A stretch of 64,000 bases of DNA, taken from positions 3,656,001 through 3,720,000 of the forward strand of contig CAMRHE010000077.1 in the NCBI GenBank assembly GCA_947044405.1. The letters run 5' to 3'. Both the position numbers and the translations under genes were made by a program. This stretch comes from Leptodactylus fallax. Taxonomy: Eukaryota > Chordata > Amphibia > Anura > Leptodactylidae. The notes under the pieces are model-generated. The model worked only from the letters and a program-made list of their open reading frames with translations. It was not told the DNA's origin and did no database searches. Shown here one piece after another: positions 1 to 11,924 of this stretch; the stretch's first letter is position 1; every line of letters begins with the position of its first letter.

Positions 1-1164
1 ATCTTTCCCGAACCTCTAATTATTGTAATCTCAGGTCGGAAGAGACCACTTGCAGGTGAACCTCACAAATATTTGCAAAGTTAATCTCACCCATCACTAC
101 TGCAGAGTTGAATGCAAGTTTAAGGGCATCAATTGCAGTAATAATCAGCAGATGTGCACTGCAGAAAGATGATATCCATGGCGGTGCTGAAATAGCTAAA
201 GCACAGTCAAGCTTTGACTTTTGACCATCTGTCTGAAGATATTTTTCTGGTCTTTGCATACTGAGATGTGATCACAGAAACAGTAAACCTCAACACACCT
301 ATCAACTCAACAACAATACCAGGTGTACACCAACAATAAATTATCTTTGCTTTTATTGATGAAAAAAGGAGGAAAAAAAAACCCTAGTGCTACCTTTTGG
401 AAGTTAGCTTGATATAGATCAATGCCTGGTTTTCTATGAAACCAAGAGACATTTTCTGGGATTAAAGCCAAGCCAGAACATCTTTTCCAAGACTGCTGTT
501 TGAGGGTTATTGTCCTCATCAGTGTGAAGCAGGGTACTGGTTTGGCTGGCTGAGAGGTGAGTGACCTGGGTCAGAAGAGGTACTATGTCCCATTAGAGAG
601 ACTGCCTTTTTAGGCCATCTTACAATGTGTAGCCTAATAGACCATGAAGAACATGCCCAGCCCCTGTCCATTTGATTGAATATGGCACATAGGGTTTCAA
701 GGGGTGACTTTGCTTAATACTTAGACTTCCCCATAGAGTAGAGAACATTTAAGGGCCAATTGGAAATATTGAAACACTGGGTTGCAACCCTGACAGTAAA
801 ACTGCTGCAGGAGTTCTTGCTATCATATATTTTCAGGTAAACCCTTACTTAATTGGAAGCTGAGCTTCAATATCCCAATCTGGGCACTACACAGGGAATG
901 GTGCTATTGGAATATAGTCACATCTTTTTTTTATGGTCCGAAAGATATGAATCAACTGGATCAATCTCATCATCTTAGTAGGAGACTCCTCCACATCTTA
1001 TAGGCTGATAAAACAGCAACTAAACTTACTAGGCATATACAGTATGTCAATTTCCTCCCTTTTTTGGGAAATGTTATCATTACTTAGAGTGCATTATCCT
1101 CTTGTCTTATGTAGCATTTAATGTTTGTGTATCTTAAAAAATTAGTTCTGAAAAGAGAACATTA
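1..1164. other. unassigned non-coding sequence
   Basis: No reading frame here looks like a protein and I see no terminal repeats or RNA gene. The longest open frames are short and of random composition. Confidence 0.5.
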
Positions 1165-1166
1165 TA

Positions 1167-2491
1167 CTGTTGTGCTAAAAAGTTTAAATACCCCGGCAGA
1201 TTTTTTGTTTTTTTTGGCCTTTTTTCAGAGAATATGAATGATAACACAAAAAATTTTTCTCCACTCTTGGTTAGTGGTTGGTTGAAGCCATTTATTGTCA
1301 AACTACTGTGTTTTCTGTTTTTAAATCATAATGACAACCAAAAACATCAAAATAACCCTGTTCAAAAGTTCACATACCCTAGTGATTTTGGCCTGATAAC
1401 ATGCCCAGAAACCAAACCATGGTCAGGTAGACCAACCAAAATATCTGCCACAACTGCCCGGAAAATTGTTCGGGATGCAAAGAAAAACCCACACATAACA
1501 TCAACTGAAATACAGGACTCTCTGAAAACTATCGGTGTGGCTGTTTCAATATGCACAATAAGAAGGCACTTGAAGAAAAATGGGCTGCATGGTCGAGTTG
1601 CCAGAAGAAAGCCATTACTGCGCAAATGCCACAAAGAATCTCACCTTCAATATGCCAAACAGCACAGAGACAAGCCTACAAACTTCTGGAACAAGGTAAT
1701 TTGGCGTGATGAGACAAAAATCAAACTTTTTGGCCACAACCATAAACGTTACATTTGGAGAGGTGTCAACAAGGCCTATGATGAAAGGAACACCATTCCT
1801 TCTGTAAAGTACGGAGGTGGATCACTGATGATGTGGGGATGTGTTAGCTTCAAAGGCACAGGAAACTTGGTCAAAGTTGAAGGAAAGATGAATGCAGCAC
1901 GTTATCAGCAAATACTGGAGGCAAATTTACACTCTTCAGCCAGGAAGCTGCGCATGGGACGTACTTGGACATTCCAACATGACAAAGATCCAAAACACAA
2001 GGCCAAGTCGACCTGTCATTGGCTATAGCAGAAGAAAGTGAAGGTTCTGGAGTGGCCATCTCAGTCTCCTGACCTCAATATCATTGAGCCACTCTGGGGA
2101 GATCTCAAGCGCATAGTACATGCAAGACAGCCCAGGAATTTACAGGAACTGGAGACTTTTTGCCAAGAAGAATGGGCAGTTTTACCATCCGAGAAAATAA
2201 AGAGCCTCATCCACAACTACCACAAAAGACTTCAAGCTGTCATTGATGTTAGAGGGGCCAATACACAGTATTAAGAACTGGGGTATGTGAACTTTTGAAC
2301 AGGGTCGTTTTGATGTTTTTGGTTTTCATTATGATTTAAAAAGAGAAAACACAGAAGTTTGACAATAAATGGCTTCAACCAACCACTAACCATGAGTGGA
2401 GAAAAAGTTTTTGTGTTATCATTCATATTCTCTGAAAAAGGCCAAAAAACTGAAAAATCTGCCGGGGTATGTAAACTTTTTAGCACAACTG
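1167..2491 (+). mobile_element. Tc1-like DNA transposon, defective copy
   Basis: The element is bounded by TA dinucleotides at 1165-1166 and 2492-2493, the expected Tc1/mariner target duplication. Its ends are long inverted repeats of about 215 bp (about 1167-1383 and 2277-2491). Both tips read TGTGCTAAAAAGTTTA or one base different, and the ACAACAGTT-side bases differ slightly between ends. Each arm carries an outer and an inner copy of a motif like AAAAGTT..ACATACCCC, so it resembles the IR/DR subgroup of Tc1 elements. The arms are clearly diverged by small changes, so the copy is older than the Tc1 element at 53305-54954. At about 1325 bp it is shorter than a full Tc1 element of this type (about 1.6 kb), because the 5' part of the gene is missing. 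Confidence 0.93.
1385..2274 (+). pseudogene. Tc1 transposase, N-terminally deleted with one nonsense codon
   Basis: Tc1-family transposase, a DD34E cut-and-paste enzyme that would bind the inverted repeats and excise the element. The reading frame runs out of the 5' inverted repeat directly into the second DNA-binding helix-turn-helix (SGRPTKIS hook near 1420, then TARKIVRDAKKNPHITSTEI). The first helix-turn-helix, about 55-60 residues, is absent. The catalytic motifs are visible: WRDETK near 1706, FQHDKDPKH near 1975, and PDLNIIEPLW near 2070, with 34 positions between the second Asp and the Glu. An in-frame TAG at 2026-2028 separates the second Asp from the Glu; the same frame continues to the natural stop after QY at 2272-2274. 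The ATG at 1234 lies in the inverted repeat and is not a natural start. Protein made from this copy would lack part of the DNA-binding domain and the catalytic Glu. Confidence 0.9.
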
Positions 2492-2493
2492 TA

Positions 2494-3747
2494 CATCAGA
2501 ATAGCAAGGGATCCTCAAAACAGAGTATGAGACCCCGATTTGGTTGGACCCACAGGTACTATGCGCCATATTTGATATACTACTTAGGTTTTCTTAGCTA
2601 TGTTATTTGAGCACACAGCTCAGTGAACTATTTCTGAAATATTACATTATAACCTTTATTGTAAATTGTACCTTTGTGTTCTGTATGGTTGTTGAATTAG
2701 CAAAAATGCCATTGGGAACAGATTTAATAAGAAAATGACCACTAACTTATTCCAGTATACAGCAGCAATAAATGGCATACCGTACTGCACTGCATCTTAG
2801 TAGGGTTGATTTAGAACACTTGTCGTCTCTGCCACAGAATGTAGTGCAATATTCTAGTCTTGTTGCTTGTTTAGTAGAACTTACCACAGTAAAACCTTAC
2901 ATTATTCTATCAGGCACATTTGGATGAAATTGTGGAAATGTGATATTCAGTAGAAAGGTATGTGAACAATTGTGTGTAATTTTAGATGAAACGTAAAGCA
3001 ACAAATAGCATGCATCTGTTTCTTTCATGACTTCCTGCTTATTATATGAATAGACAAGGCTTGTTATGATAAAAACACATTTATATATTCATTTGATGAG
3101 AAGTATGTCTATACACTACTATACAAGGTTACAATACAATATAAAATATGTATTTCACATTATGCTGTTTGTATGATTTATTACTGTTGCTCTTCAGATT
3201 ACTTTTTTATTGCATCGTTCATGTTTATCCTGATGATTCACACACACATGTTCTGTACATGCATATATATATTCAGCAACAAACCTAGAAATGCAACCAG
3301 GGAGGTTGTTAGAGTCCTTGATTTACCTGCTGCTGCTGAACTCTTTCAATGTCTGGCCAAAAAGGAAGGATCCCTTTTACTCTGTAGACCACTACTTACA
3401 GTTATATCTGCTTCTTAAAGAAGACCGGGCACCAGGTGTGGAAAGCCCAATGACTTACTCCATCTGATATATGGAGTAATGTCCTGTACTCTGTCTTTAC
3501 GTGGTGCCAGCAGTGACCCTGTCATAGCCAGAAATCAGTGTAGATGCCGGACCTATGCATGATGGCTCCCAGGTTTGATTACTCTCAATATTCATTACAG
3601 AGAACACATTGATAAAGGTCAGGATGACCAAAAAGGTTTGGGAAATTAATTTCTGGATCACATTTATATTTAAAATATCTACCATGTTCTTGCATCCTAT
3701 CTGAGTGCCATGGATTTTCTACACATACCTCCTCTGAGCTGTCTCTC
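2494..3747. other. unassigned AT-rich sequence
   Basis: No credible coding frame, terminal repeat or RNA gene was seen in this stretch. Confidence 0.45.
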
Positions 3748-4012
3748 TGAGCATTTTGGTACTTTGTTTATCCAAATCCATTCAACCATTCGAAAGATAT
3801 AAGCCCTTTTAGCATTGATGCAAACTAAGATATGCTAGATGGGTTGGTGGTAGCACTGTGGTTTCTCTGGGGGTGGGTTCTCTTTGTGCTGTATGTGTAG
3901 TGTTACCACCAACTTGGTTAGCATACTCTAATTTGCATCAACAACAAAAGGATTTATATCTTTGGAATACCTGAATGGATTTCTATATTTACAAAACATC
4001 CAAATGCTCATG
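3748..4012. repeat. long palindromic (foldback/MITE-like) element
   Basis: Two arms of about 110 bp (about 3748-3857 and 3899-4011) are inverted copies of each other around a loop of about 40 bp. Shared blocks, read inward, include GAGCATTT, AAATCCATTCA, AAAGATATAA, TTGATGCAAA and GTTGGTGGTA. The arms have several indels, so this is an old copy. There is no coding capacity. I could not define an unambiguous target duplication, so the superfamily is open. Confidence 0.75.
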
Positions 4013-4650
4013 GCAACAGTGTCTGTGTATTGTCATATGTCATTAGGCTTTTCACACCTGGTGATAGGTTCAATTGAAGGATTATTACTTAATGCTGTAC
4101 CCCAGATACCCCAATCAAGGGGTATGATCTCAATCTGCAGAGACTTTGAGCCATTGTGCAGGATTATTATTATTATTACATTATTTTAACAAGTGATTTG
4201 GAAGAACTGGGGAGAACCAACTACATCTCACCTTTGAATGGGGGCACAGGCATCTGGATAGGGGTTTACACACAGCTTCAGACCCACTGGAACTCATCCA
4301 TATGTGCACTGTATATATTAGGAAAGTTGGAAACCATATTTTTTGGGGAAAAAAAAACATTTAAAATGTGGACATTAAAAAAAAGATTCAATACCACTTA
4401 CCTACACCTGCATGCTAACAAATTAAGTCCAATAAATAAATACTTAGAAATCCAAATTTCCATTCTTGGCCTATATCCTTTTGGATGTGCTGGCAGTGTA
4501 CTGTATATAAAGATGAGCCACCAGTTCTTATGTACTTAAATAAGCAACTAGCTTACTTAGCATAAGAATTTATTTGGGATAAAATATACATTTCAGCTAA
4601 AGTCAACCTGTGATCTTGAAAACTGTGACCAAATGAAAAACAAAGTATAT
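4013..4650. other. unassigned sequence
   Basis: An open frame of 127 codons on the plus strand (4156-4539) has no motif I recognise and is probably chance. Nothing else was seen. Confidence 0.4.
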
Positions 4651-4657
4651 TAGAAAG

Positions 4658-5003
4658 TTCCTTAAAGAGGAACTTACACCACCAACTAAAACTCTTTTCT
4701 GTCCTTCAATTGGTGCCATGCCACTTATTCTGGTGCAGATTAATTTTTTTTATGTCGGCCCCACCATTCCCAAATGACTATTGCTGTTAGTTTCCACACA
4801 ATTATGCTCTCTACTGTCAGTTGGGCAGTCTCTGTCTTTCAGCTTTAGCTCAGGACCGCCCACTTGACAGTAAAAAGCATAATTGTGCTGAAACAAACAG
4901 AAATGATTGCTCAGGAATGGTGTGGGCTGGAGAAAAAATTCCTATAGTACTAGAATTAGTGTTGTGGTGAATTGGTAGAGGTAATGAAAGGTCCGCTTTA
5001 ACA
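4658..5003. repeat. palindromic MITE with TTAA-type ends
   Basis: The left end reads CCTTAAAGAGGAACTTACACC and the right end, reverse-complemented, reads TGTTAAAGCGGACCTTTCATT, so both begin TTAAAG(A/C)GGA. Near the centre, ACAATTATGCTCTCTACTGTCA (positions 4798-4820) faces its inverted copy at about 4864-4887. The TTAA ends and RR-type start fit the T2/Kolobok-like MITEs abundant in frogs. It is non-coding. Confidence 0.65.
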
Positions 5004-6705
5004 GTTTAATATACAATAGTTAAACATAGTTCACTTAGCATCTGTAAATGCATAACTAACACAAGTGTCTCAGCACATACATTGATAGCATACTACTAGA
5101 ATATTCCATCAATTTCTGATTTTCTGATTGGTGGGGGTCCCACTAGTGCGATCCATTCATCTCTTGTAAGCTCTGGTGACACAAACTGGTGAAGCAATAA
5201 TCTGGTGAAGCAATAACTATAATAGACCACATACCCATTTAACTTCCTAAAGTATTTTCCAGAATTAGGGAAAAAGATAAAAGATACATGGCTAGGCAGT
5301 AGTTAGTTGGCTTGTCTAGGGCCACTGCTAAGGGCTAAATAGTTTTGTTATGATGTAGTATGTTTCAGACTGTTTATATTGTTTTGTACACTTAAACACT
5401 GGCTTTTTGCACTTTACAGCTTTATGGTGGTTATTCCGGCTATAACTTACCATTCCTATGCTGCTGTGTTAATGGGAGTGGCTTTGGCTCTGGGGTTTCT
5501 AGAAGTGTGGTTAGGGGCTTTAACAAGCAGTCCCAATCACTTGATGCTCTGCTCACAGTAAAATCTTTGTGTAAGTGACCTGTGCTGAACCTTTCAGGAA
5601 ACTTTGTTGCTCATAGCCAGCCAAAACATGCCCTGCATTTCCCCAAGAGTGGTTAGAAAGGGCGAATTAGGCCTCAAGAGTCACTCCAGATCACCATGGT
5701 AGAAAGTATCTGGAGACTGAGGAAGGGGTGAAGAGCAATAGCCACTCCTGTCAGTATATGTATAGTGCCATATGTGTGCCTTCTATAAGTTGATGTGCCT
5801 CCATGTTGCCTAGTAAACTGAACCATGACCCTGTTTCAACTGCCACCCTGTCTCCTGTGCTATTTTTGCACCCACAATCAAGTGCACCCTGAAACACCAC
5901 CACATGCGAGATGCATAGCAAAGACTGCCCTGGGGATACTTTACCATCACCCAAGTGCGACCCCCCTCATCACTGTGCTACCTCAGGGCCTACTGGAGAA
6001 TTCGGCACCAAAGCGATTATGACCAGAGTAGCCACTATCTTGGGCCTTGGCCAAATGCACCATCTCCACACCGCTAGCCTTGGGGCACTGCAGTATCACT
6101 TCAGTAATTAAAATGGCTACCAGCTCCATCTTGTGTGAGAAACCTATTCTTAAGTGTAAACAGGAGAGACTGGAGTTGGGGAGTGGGATTGGGGCAAAGT
6201 TGGAAGTAAAGCATAATGCTTTTTGTCCAGAATGACTTACATCTTGACAAATGATCGTGGAACAGTTGAGTAGAGAGATGTTCTGTTCTACAACCATCTG
6301 TTCTGGGTGCCACCATGGTTAGTTCCACAAAGCCCTCCAAACCTCATTCAGATTATTACAGTATATCATTAGATATATAACATATCATTACTTGTTGCTT
6401 CTGAAGAGAGGACCTCAACTCTCCTCTCCAAAGAGATTAATACGTCCTAATGTTTGAGGAAATAAATGCCTTTCCAAGCTTATCTTATTGTATAATAGCA
6501 ATTGATATTTTAGACATATATTTTTTACTTCTAGGAGTTCAGGTTTTTTCATCAGGCTCTTATTGCTATGCACTTCCTATTGTACTTTTGTTTGTTATCC
6601 AATAAATAAAACATAAAGTAGAACGAACAACATACATTCAGTATGAGCAAAAACAACTTGTCCAAAATCCATAACAGGACCCCCACCTGTTGTACCGCGT
6701 GCCAT
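5004..6705. other. unassigned sequence
   Basis: Around 5100-5165 there is a decayed fragment with the pattern ATTGGTGGGGGTCCCAC seen in dispersed anuran repeats. Several overlapping open frames at 5825-6340 lie on both strands and show no family signature. No gene is called. Confidence 0.35.
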
Positions 6706-7171
6706 CTATAATATCAACGTCTTATAGCTATGCCCCTGGCTAAAAGTAGTGAGAAAATATTTTGTTACTGCAATGTCTACATTTAGACCAGGTGACAGTA
6801 TTGCATAACCTACAGTTCCAGAATTTTGACTTTGGTCTACCACAGTCAAACTAGCACATTCTTTAATATCTAATTCTGGTACATGTTCCATTAAATAATA
6901 AGGAATATTTCTAATAGAGAAACAGTCTTTCAGCACATAAAAACATTGGCTAACCAAGCAAGTTCTATTCCTGTCTTCTGTAAAACCTCAGTGCATATTT
7001 TACTATTACGTGGCCTCTACCATTCCTACAGTATTTGAATGCCATTTTATGACTCATTATCCTGATGGTAAATGATCGCTTCCCGTTCAATCTGTATCCA
7101 TTGCATATAAAAATTTTGTTTGAAATTATAGCTCCATTTAAGAATTTATTTTGCTTTAAGTCATGTAACAA
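6706..7171 (-). pseudogene. unidentified decayed coding sequence
   Basis: Two adjacent minus-strand frames (7171 down to 6965, then 6957 down to 6706, offset by +1) have a composition more like real protein than most frames here. They include segments such as NGAIISNKIFICNGYR, ALRFYRRQE, then CFYVLKDCFSIRNIPYYL and GTVGYAILSPG. A single frameshift near 6960 would link them. I do not recognise the family. No Met-coded start fits well; the first frame simply opens after a TGA. It could be a fragment of a retroelement gene or of a host pseudogene, or it could be chance. No function is proposed. Confidence 0.3.
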
Positions 7172-7395
7172 TGTAATGCGTACCTGTCATGAGTACATTC
7201 TGTAATGTATTGAGTCCCTCAAAGGTTAATGATGCTACAACAAAGCCAAGGGTGGACTCCTTCAAGTCTCTGCATCTTTGTCACTATTATTAATAAGTGC
7301 TTGGTATGGCCACATTTTGTACTTGTATGCCTTGGCAATCTATCAGATGAGTAATCAAAGGGATATTCCCATTTTTACAAATTGCGGCTGACATA

Positions 7396-7632
7396 GGAAT
7401 AACTGCCCGAAAATCTCGACCACAAGGCTGGACTTGAGCAGCATAGCTCTATGTTGTCTCCATAACTCTGAAAGAGGTGAATGGGAGTTACAGAGACAGC
7501 CTAGCACATTTAGTAACTCAGCTCTCATTCACCTCTATAAGAGTTACAGAAACAGCGTAGAGCATTACTGCGACTATTTCCATAAATCCAGTCCTGGTGA
7601 TCAGGACTTGGGGACAGTTATTCTCTGAGATG
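7396..7632. repeat. palindromic MITE-like element
   Basis: The left edge GAATAACTGCCC and the right edge GGACAGTTATTC are inverted copies. Inside, about 42 bp at 7445-7487 (containing GAGGTGAATGGGAG) is repeated inverted at 7526-7567. There is no coding capacity. Confidence 0.65.
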
Positions 7633-7639
7633 GGAATAA

Positions 7640-8216
7640 CCCTGTAACGGCATACACATCCTCTCCTATCACTTATTCTTTTGGAAATTTCTCTCTAGGA
7701 TTTGCATTTATGACTTTCATGTTGATTTATTTATAGTTGTTTATAAAGCACCCACATATTCTGCCGTGCTGTACAAAGATTGTCATCACTTTCATCAGCC
7801 CCTGTGCTCAAGAGGGCTTATTGTCGAATTATTCTATCTCAGGCACACACTATGACCATTTTCATATGGAGCATTTTCACCTATCAGTATGTTTTTGGAG
7901 TATGGGAGGAAACTGATGTATCAGGAGAAAAGTATGAGGATATAGGGAAGAGAATATCAAATATAATTTTTATTTATATAGCACCAACATATTCTGCAGC
8001 ATTTTACAATTAGAGATGGACAGATAATATCCGACATTACAGAGCAGCAAACTAATCAGCATATTACACTATAGCGGTGAGGACTCTGCTCACAAAAGCT
8101 CACCATCTGTGAGAAAATACATGTACGAGACCCAGCCACAGATTCTGCTTAAAATCAGTTTAGAGAAAAGTCCTGCAAGTCTAGGGAGTCCGCAAGTTTC
8201 CTCAGGTAACTGCTTT
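7640..8216. other. unassigned sequence
   Basis: It contains ATTTATATAGCACCAACATATTC-type sequence (7968-7995), also seen in part at 7740-7760. No gene was seen. Confidence 0.35.
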
Positions 8217-9429
8217 TTAACCACTTAATGACCAATGACGTACCTGTACGTCATTGGTCACATGAGGATGTATGGAGAGGGCTCAGGAGCTGAGCTCTCT
8301 CCATACAGGGCTGATGCCGGCTGTGTAATACAGCCAGGACCCGCCACTAACAGCCTGCACCAATCGCGGCTGTTAACCCTTTAGACGCCGTGGTCTAACC
8401 GGCGCTGCCATTTTTCACCAATCGCCGCCCTCCTGAATATCTTCGGAGGACGGCATTCGGTTGCCATGACAGCCGGGAGCCTATAGAAGGATCCCAGGTT
8501 TGTCATTGCATTAGATCTATTGAACGCTGCCAAAGGCAGCATGTAGTAGAGAGGTAGGTATTTTGCTATTCACTGCAGTACAGTAGTATTGCAGTGAATA
8601 GTATGAGAAATCAGACCCCCTAGTTTTCAAGGTCTCTAGGGTGTCTGATCATAAAAGTAAAAGAAGAAATAAAAAAAGTTTTTAAAAGTATAAAAAAATA
8701 AACATAAAAAGTTCAAATCACCCCTCTTTCCCTAGATCAGATATAAAAGTAAATAAACAAAAGCAAACACGCTCCAAAATGCCCGACCTATTAAAATATT
8801 AAAATATTTATCCCATACAGTGAACGGCATAGCGGCTCAAAAAATCAAAATAGCCAAATAGCGTTTTTTTCAACACTTTGCCTCCTATAAAAAAATTGAA
8901 TAAAAAATGATCAAACCATCAGATCTTTCCCCAAATTATATCAGTAAAAACATCATCATCTAGCATAAAAAGACACCTTACCCAGCTTCATATATGTAAA
9001 TATGAAAAAGTTACAGGTGACACAATATGGCGACACAAATTTTTTTTTTCTTTTCAAAGTTCATTTTAAAAGGTATCAAAACATTGCAAATACTATATAA
9101 ATTTGTCATCGCCGTGTTCATACTGACCCACAGAATACAGGTAACATGTCATTATTGCCACACAATGAGCCGTAAAAATTAAACCCATATGAAACTGGCA
9201 CAAATGCATTTTTTTCTCCAATTGCACCTCATTCTGAATTTTTTTCCAGCTTCCCAGTACATTGCACAGCATATTGAATGGTGACATTACAAAGCACAAT
9301 TTGTTTCATAAACAATAAGCCATCATGTGACTCTGTGAACTGAAAAATGAAAAATTATGGCTCTTGGAATGTGGGGAGGGAAAAACGAAAATGCAAAAAC
9401 GAAAAATGGCCCAGTCCTTAAGGGGTTAA
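8217..9429 (-). repeat. 1.2-kb dispersed repeat with TTAACC...GGTTAA ends
   Basis: The two ends are inverted: the left reads TTAACCACTTAATGACC and the right, reverse-complemented, reads TTAACCCCTTAAGGACTGG. Both start at TTAA. Related copies occur at 32163-32530, 47272-47865 and 51094-51668. The shared interior block (here on the minus strand, 9060-9400) contains AATGTACTGGGAAGCTGGAA, nearly identical to 51255-51275. It has no coding frame. It behaves like a non-autonomous DNA element with TTAA ends. Confidence 0.75.
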
Positions 9430-9724
9430 GAGGACAGGGTTGCCGTCTTTCAGGTCTCTATGAGGACCTGAACAATGGAGACCCAAACGCTAGTGTGAAT
9501 CTAGTGTAAAAGAAAAGCTGTATGAGTCACTCACCAACTGGTATCTGTGTATACACAGACATGAAGCGTGTCTGAGTGCACGGAGTATAGAGATTACTGC
9601 TAGATGAGGGATCAGGTTCTGAGGAATAATGTAGAAGGGGGTTTTAGCAATCATTCCTACTGCACGTTCTCTGCATGGGCCTGTGTATAGATTGGTGTGG
9701 TTTGTCCGTGATCAGCACTAGTGA

Positions 9725-10735
9725 AACAAAAATCTGTAGGTCTAATAGCACTTTTAATCTTATAACACATTCAGTTTTCCTAATCACCAAAAGTCATCAA
9801 AAAGAAGGCAACCATCAAAAGTCAGCATCAAGCCCCAGTCATAGCTGACCATCATAGTCATCTAATACACACTTCCAAGGTAGGAACTTGATGCCTTTCC
9901 TATAAAATTTGGCAGGAGTGCTCACACAGATGAGTGTATGCTCACTACTCCTCTAATAATCTTAGGACTTTAAATCAGAATTGGTGCTAAAGGGGTTTTC
10001 CAGGATATACATAATGATGGCCAATGCTTAGGATAGGTCATCAATATGTGATCAGTGGGAATCTGACACCTGGGATACCCATCGATGAGCTGGTTGTACC
10101 ATGTGACCTATGAACGCGATGTCATTAGCCCAGAGAAGAGGCCACTGTACACATGATTGCTGCGGCCTCTTCAAACAGATGATTGGAAAGGGTCCTGGAT
10201 AACAGAACCCCACTGATCACATATTAATGAGCTAAGTATAGGTCATCAATATGTAAAACCCCTTTGATACCAATTATGATTTAAAGCCCCACAATTATCA
10301 GAAGTGTAAGGAGCATACATCCTTCTTGCCAATATGTTAGGAAAGGCATCATGATGTGCCCACCTTGTAAGTGTGCTTTAGGCTGAAGCCCCACATTGCG
10401 GAAACACAGCTTTTTTTGCTGCAGATTTTGCTGTGGTTTTTTGAGCCAGAGCCAAGAATAGCTACAAAAGGGATGGGAACTATATAGGAAGTACTTATAC
10501 GTCTATCTTCTGTTCAATCCACTTCTGGCTCTGGCTGAAAAATCCGCAGCAACAAAAAAATCTGTATTTCGGCAACGTGGGGCCTCAGCCTTAGATGGCT
10601 ATGATGGTCAGCTGTGGACTGTTCTGGATGTTGACTTTTGATGGTAGACTTCTTTTTTGATTTCCTTTTATTGATGGCTATGAAAACTGAATGTGCTGCA
10701 AGACTAAGAAGCCTAAAGACTACTGATAAAGAAAT
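9725..10735. repeat. large foldback element interrupted by a younger MITE
   Basis: The left arm (about 9725-10090) and the right arm (about 10180-10378 plus 10593-10735) are inverted copies. Matching blocks include CACATTCAGTTTT, CCATCAAAAGTC, AGCTGACCATCATAG, GATGCCTTTCCT and GGATAGGTCATCAATATGTG. The right arm is split cleanly by the MITE at 10380-10592; removing that insertion restores continuous pairing. The inner CTAAAGGGGTTTTCC motif is present in both arms. It is non-coding. Confidence 0.75.
10380..10592. mobile_element. Harbinger-like MITE, family A copy 1
   Basis: The ends read GGCTGAAGCCCCACATTGCGG and, reverse-complemented, GGCTGAGGCCCCACGTTGCC. It is flanked by TTA on both sides, the 3-bp target used by PIF/Harbinger elements. 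A second copy lies at 16578-16799, and a related element begins at 46425. It is about 213 bp with no coding capacity. It interrupts the larger foldback element and is therefore younger than it. Confidence 0.8.
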
Positions 10736-11867
10736 AAAAACTACAACTATGTATTTGGAAACTTTTTGTGCAATTTTATAGCTGTCCAGCCTCAAACATT
10801 CACTAAGAATCACAGCAAACCTATTGTTCAGTTCACCATGAATCATCTATTGTAGTTCATCAGCCAGTGTATTCTTGCTGTAAACAACCATGGCAGATAT
10901 GTCATGAGCTGCTTTTAGAGGACGCTCATTTTTCTATTATTCCTGTAAGGTTTTAATAATCTTCAGTTCCTCAGCATCATTTGTAGCACATTCCATCTTA
11001 CTTTTCAGCATCAATTTGCAAATGATTCTTCGACTAGCTAGAACACAGAACAATGCCAGGCTTGGCCTCTCAAGGCTACACCAAACGCCTATTAGATTTT
11101 AGACCGACAACCTTCTCTTTAGAGGGTAAAATCTTAAGCAATAATAATAATTAAGAAGATAATAGCAGCAATATTTCCATGGACAGAGGCACTCAATAAA
11201 CCTCCAAAGTGATAGAACATTTTTTCATCAGATAATGTATGTTCTTGCTTTGTTCAGATTGAAAAGAATGCCATGGAAGGATAAAGTCCAATGTGTCCCC
11301 AATACAGAAGAAAGGGTGATGACCCAGCGTTAAATGTATCTTTGATGTTGCACCTGTTGCCATAGAAACATATTAGGATGTCACACCTCGATCTGTTTTG
11401 CATTGAGGTGAAGGCCATTTAAAAGATAAAATAAATGGATGAGTGGGAGAAAATTGAAAACGTTGCAGGTAAATAAGGCAATCTGAATGTATAATGAGAA
11501 GTTAATCTTCAGACGACCGCCTCCTAAAGACCTTGTGTTCTTCTAAAGAGTTTAGTTTATTAATATGTCCAGGTAAGTGCTCACCTGTTGATATTGAAAT
11601 GAAATGTTTTACATTCTTTTGTTGCTCCCATTGTCACATCTCAGAATTCCATTTTCTGCCTTCATTTGATTCTCTAATTGTACAAAGTAGAGCTCCGTGA
11701 TGGTGTCAGTGGTCACTGAAGACACAGGATTCCTGCAGACAATACAGGAAGCAATACGACCTAACGAGGATAATTCATTGCAGGATGTCTCTCACATCTT
11801 ATTAGCTAGTATCTTGCCAAGTGAGTATCATGGAAATGAAAACGTTTGTATTCCAAAATCTTGGGGG
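10736..11867. other. unassigned sequence
   Basis: Nothing with a clear structure or family signature was seen. Confidence 0.35.
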
Positions 11868-11924
11868 TAGGCAGAAAGGACTGGTTCTGACCCAGTTATT
11901 TTACTAACCGGTCCTTTCTGCCTA
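11868..11924. repeat. 19-bp inverted repeat (hairpin)
   Basis: TAGGCAGAAAGGACTGGTT at 11868-11886 faces its inverted copy at 11906-11924 with one mismatch and a 19-base spacer. It could be the core of a decayed palindromic element. Confidence 0.7.

Noticed and set aside
1234..1384. ATG at 1234 as the start of the Tc1 transposase
   Set aside because: It lies within the inverted terminal repeat, and the first 50 codons are repeat sequence; the true N-terminus is deleted.
1362..1634. 90-codon minus frame in the Tc1 gene
   Set aside because: Antisense shadow of the transposase frame.
4156..4539. 127-codon plus-strand frame
   Set aside because: No recognisable family; begins in an ATT-repeat run; no supporting context.
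10514..10846. 110-codon minus-strand frame
   Set aside because: It spans the end of the Harbinger-like MITE and one arm of the foldback element; no coding signature.
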